Shown here piece after piece: positions 6,618 through 8,566 of a stretch of 8,566 bases of DNA. The stretch comes from CAYUJH01 sp964394585 (GTDB lineage: Bacteria; Bacteroidota; Bacteroidia; Cytophagales; Flammeovirgaceae). The translations under genes were made by a program, and so were the position numbers. The stretch is taken from NCBI GenBank assembly GCA_964394585.1, contig CAYMYI010000154.1:1-8566 (forward strand), in the 5' to 3' direction. The notes under the pieces were generated by a model, which had not been told where the DNA came from, did not search any database, and saw only the letters and a program-made list of their open reading frames with translations. Each line of letters starts with the position of its first letter. Positions within the stretch are counted from its first letter, which is position 1.

Positions 6618-7589
6618 CTAGATGGAGAGGATGTTAACCATTTTAATGAGGTCGTTATTAAATGGTTTTTTCTTATTGATGGCATCATGAAAAGGAGTCA
6701 GTTCGATTTTATCATTCACTACCCCTACCATCACATTAGTTTCGCCTTCAATCAGCGCCTCAATAGCTGCCAGTCCTAACCGACTTCCCAAAATACGGTC
6801 GGCAGCGGTAGGCGCACCTCCTCGCTGTACGTGCCCCAACGTAGTTACGCGGATATCCATATGGGGCAGTTTTTCTTTTGCTTTCTTGGAGATATAGTGA
6901 GCATTTCCTAGCTCTTCGCCCTCCGCTACTATAATAATTGCAGAGGTTTTGGAACGGCTTCGGTCGGCGTGGAGCGTTTCGATCACACTCTCCATACTAT
7001 CTGGATTTTCAGGCACAAGTACCATTTCGGCACCTCCACCAATTCCGGTTTGGATAGCGATATAGCCGGAATCGCGCCCCATCACTTCAATAAAAAAAAC
7101 GCGGTCGTGCGAATCTGCCGTATCTCGAATTTTATCTACAGCATCGAGTGCTGTGTTTACCGCTGTATCAAACCCAATGGTGTAATCGGTACCGTATAAA
7201 TCGTTATCAATAGTGCCGGGTACGCCAACAGTAGGGATACCGAACTCGCGGTGGAAAATTTCTGCTCCGGTAAAAGTTCCATCTCCTCCAATGGCAATCA
7301 AGCCTTCGATTCCCTGCGCCTTCAGTTGGTCGGCAGCCTTTTTGCGCCCTACAGCCGTACGAAACTCTTCGGAACGCGCCGATTTCAAAATGGTTCCGCC
7401 TAGTTGGATTATATTGCTTACTGAACGCGACTCCATCGGGATGAAGTCGCCGTCAATCATGCCTTTGTATCCTCGGATGATGCCCATAATTTCCACGCCG
7501 TGGTAAATAGCTCCACGGACTGCCGCTCGGATGCCGGCATTCATGCCTGGCGAATCGCCTCCTGAGGTAAAAACAGCTACTTTTTTCAT
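6618..7589 (-). CDS. pfkA: ATP-dependent 6-phosphofructokinase
   Basis: Phosphorylates fructose 6-phosphate to fructose 1,6-bisphosphate, the committed step of glycolysis, in the cytoplasm. The 323 residues match the bacterial PfkA length (E. coli 320). Motifs: SGGDSPGMNAGIR (9-21), GGDGT (101-105), PGTIDND with the catalytic Asp (124-130), MGRDSG (170-175) and GHVQRGG (252-258). Gly at 104 and Gly in PGTIDND mark an ATP-using enzyme; pyrophosphate-dependent relatives carry GGDDS and PKTIDND. The ATG at 7589 (MKKVAVFTSGGD) is the standard start; an upstream TTG at 7598 would add only three residues. The gene stands alone between two terminators and has its own candidate promoter. No fba, pyk or other glycolytic gene is adjacent. 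Confidence 0.97.
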   Translation of the reverse strand: MKKVAVFTSGGDSPGMNAGIRAAVRGAIYHGVEIMGIIRGYKGMIDGDFIPMESRSVSNIIQLGGTILKSARSEEFRTAVGRKKAADQLKAQGIEGLIAIGGDGTFTGAEIFHREFGIPTVGVPGTIDNDLYGTDYTIGFDTAVNTALDAVDKIRDTADSHDRVFFIEVMGRDSGYIAIQTGIGGGAEMVLVPENPDSMESVIETLHADRSRSKTSAIIIVAEGEELGNAHYISKKAKEKLPHMDIRVTTLGHVQRGGAPTAADRILGSRLGLAAIEALIEGETNVMVGVVNDKIELTPFHDAINKKKPFNNDLIKMVNILSI

Positions 7590-7698
7590 CAGTTTCAAAC
7601 TTTTAACCTTACGTATTTGCGTTCACGAAAATAGTAATTAATCATAGATTACATAAGAGAATCCATTTGATTGAACTTTGCAAAATACATAGGTTGGT

Positions 7699-7727
7699 AA
7701 AATTTAGGTATGTTTGCGAAGGTCAAA
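7699..7727 (-). promoter_or_regulatory. Candidate promoter for pfkA
   Basis: On the minus strand TTTG (7727-7724), 17 bases, then TAAATTTT (7706-7699) matches TTTG/TAnnTTTG except for the last base. The TTTG is the end of the preceding terminator U tract. The leader would be about 100 bases; I see no riboswitch-like structure in it. Confidence 0.4.
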
Positions 7728-7770
7728 AAAAATCCCCACTACTGTTCAAAAACATTTACTGTAGTGGGGA
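7725..7770 (-). terminator. Strong intrinsic terminator after the TonB-dependent receptor
   Basis: On the minus strand TCCCCACTACAGT (7770-7758), a 12-base loop, then ACAGTAGTGGGGA (7745-7733) form a 13-position stem with a single A-A mismatch, followed by eight Ts (7732-7725). It lies 22 bases after the receptor stop codon. Confidence 0.95.
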
Positions 7771-7792
7771 ATTCTTCTTTCGAAACAACCGG

Positions 7793-8566
7793 TTACTTTA
7801 CTCTGAATCGGATTCCTGCATAGAAATTTCTTCCAAAAATAGGTCCCCAAACCAACGAGCTATCGAAATACGGACTAAAAGGCTGTTCGCTTGCTAAGAT
7901 GGGGCTTTCTTGCCGAAAATTCAACAAGTTTTCGGCACCGAGATACCACTCAAACTTTGGGCTTACTACTTTGCTAACCTGTGCGTGCATCAGCACGAAG
8001 CTTGGTGAGGACTCCTCTAGTTGAAACACCTCGGGGTTACTGCCTGTAAATGGAATGCGCTTTTGCCCCTGCCAACTTACAGTGTAGTCAAACTTCCATT
8101 GGTTGGTAGTTTCATAAGCAATGTTCGCAAATGCTCGATGCTCGGAAACCAATGGCTTTTGGAGGAGTTGATCGCCATATGTAGTGCGTACATCAAACCA
8201 ACGGTAGGCTAGGCGAACATTGAGCCGATCGAGTGGCTCCACATCGAGCTGCGCCTGAAAGCTGTTTGAAAAAGACTCACCTTCTAAATTGTAAAAAAAC
8301 ACTGTTTGGGGGCTTTGGTCTAAATCGACTACGATCTGATTTTGGAAATCTGTCCGAAAGAAATCAATGCTTAAAATTGCTTCTTGCTCTGCAAATTGAA
8401 AATATTGAGTGAGGTTAACTCCATAGTTCCACGCCACTTCGGGGTTCATGCCATAGGGTTTATCGCTTCCATCGCCCCGAATTACAAAGCGGCGAGCACT
8501 AGCAAGTAACCCGTTGTTTTCAGAGATGATATTGGCAGTACGCTGCCCCCGCCCACCGCTAAATCG
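7793..8566 (-). CDS. TonB-dependent outer-membrane receptor, C-terminal part (5' end beyond window)
   Basis: An open frame of 257 codons runs from the right edge to TAA at 7793-7795. It holds the last third or so of a TonB-dependent receptor, which takes up a large or scarce ligand across the outer membrane using TonB/ExbB/ExbD energy. The edge begins RFSGGRGQRTANIISENNG and continues to KPYGMNPEVAWNYGVNLTQYF, a block typical of Bacteroidota receptors. Alternating amphipathic barrel strands follow (ILSIDFFRTDFQNQIVVD, RLNVRLAYRWFDVRTTY, FEWYLGAENLLNF), ending in GPIFGRNFYAGIRFRVK, a usual last strand. The Met at 8449 is internal, not a start. The plug, TonB box and any carboxypeptidase-like N-terminal domain are outside the window, so the ligand cannot be judged. 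A strong terminator follows. Confidence 0.92.
   Translation of the reverse strand, partial: RFSGGRGQRTANIISENNGLLASARRFVIRGDGSDKPYGMNPEVAWNYGVNLTQYFQFAEQEAILSIDFFRTDFQNQIVVDLDQSPQTVFFYNLEGESFSNSFQAQLDVEPLDRLNVRLAYRWFDVRTTYGDQLLQKPLVSEHRAFANIAYETTNQWKFDYTVSWQGQKRIPFTGSNPEVFQLEESSPSFVLMHAQVSKVVSPKFEWYLGAENLLNFRQESPILASEQPFSPYFDSSLVWGPIFGRNFYAGIRFRVK

Noticed and set aside
6969..7506. Plus-strand open frames opposite pfkA
   Set aside because: Shadows of the strongly conserved pfkA; no family features.

Overview
This window is a compact stretch of housekeeping and envelope genes, all on the minus strand, most likely from a Bacteroidota bacterium (possibly Cytophagales-like; the genus cannot be judged). 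The evidence is the gene repertoire: a TonB-dependent receptor of Bacteroidota type, a small Omp85 protein, a two-domain Sua5, and an oligopeptidase B with a lipoprotein-like signal. None of the start codons has a Shine-Dalgarno sequence in front of it. Several upstream regions carry weak matches to the Bacteroidota -33/-7 promoter (TTTG or TTG, then TAnnTTTG).

In transcription order, from high to low coordinates: (1) 8566-7793, the C-terminal part of a TonB-dependent receptor, followed by a strong intrinsic terminator; (2) 7589-6618, ATP-dependent 6-phosphofructokinase, followed by a perfect 12-bp terminator hairpin; (3) 6523-5006, a short Omp85/BamA-TamA-like outer-membrane protein with one POTRA domain; (4) 4847-3852, a MoxR AAA+ ATPase without its usual DUF58/vWA partners next to it, followed by a terminator; (5) 3775-3062, rsmI (16S rRNA C1402 2'-O-methyltransferase), overlapping by ATGA with (6) 3065-2108, sua5/tsaC (tRNA t6A37 biosynthesis); (7) 2024 to the left edge, oligopeptidase B, whose last part, including the catalytic His, lies outside the window.

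The rsmI-sua5 pair is the only clearly co-translated unit. Both products tune ribosomal decoding, one on 16S rRNA at the P site and one on ANN-decoding tRNAs. The other genes look like separate transcription units divided by hairpin terminators.

Two runs of exactly 10 Ns (895-904 and 3010-3019) lie inside coding genes. In both cases the reading frames on the two sides fit the protein family only if the true gap is not 10 bases. They are best read as assembly gaps of unknown size rather than real frameshifts. I corrected three starts: pfkA to 7589, the Omp85 gene to 6523 and rsmI to 3775. The longer reading frames begin at TTG codons (pfkA, Omp85) or run through a terminator hairpin (Omp85, rsmI).

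I found no mobile element, CRISPR array, tRNA, rRNA or defence system, and no non-coding stretch over 300 bases. I do not see a convincing undescribed system. The points most worth a second look are the single-POTRA Omp85 protein with a Cys-rich signal region, the orphan MoxR, the terminator placed directly in front of rsmI, and the exported form of oligopeptidase B.
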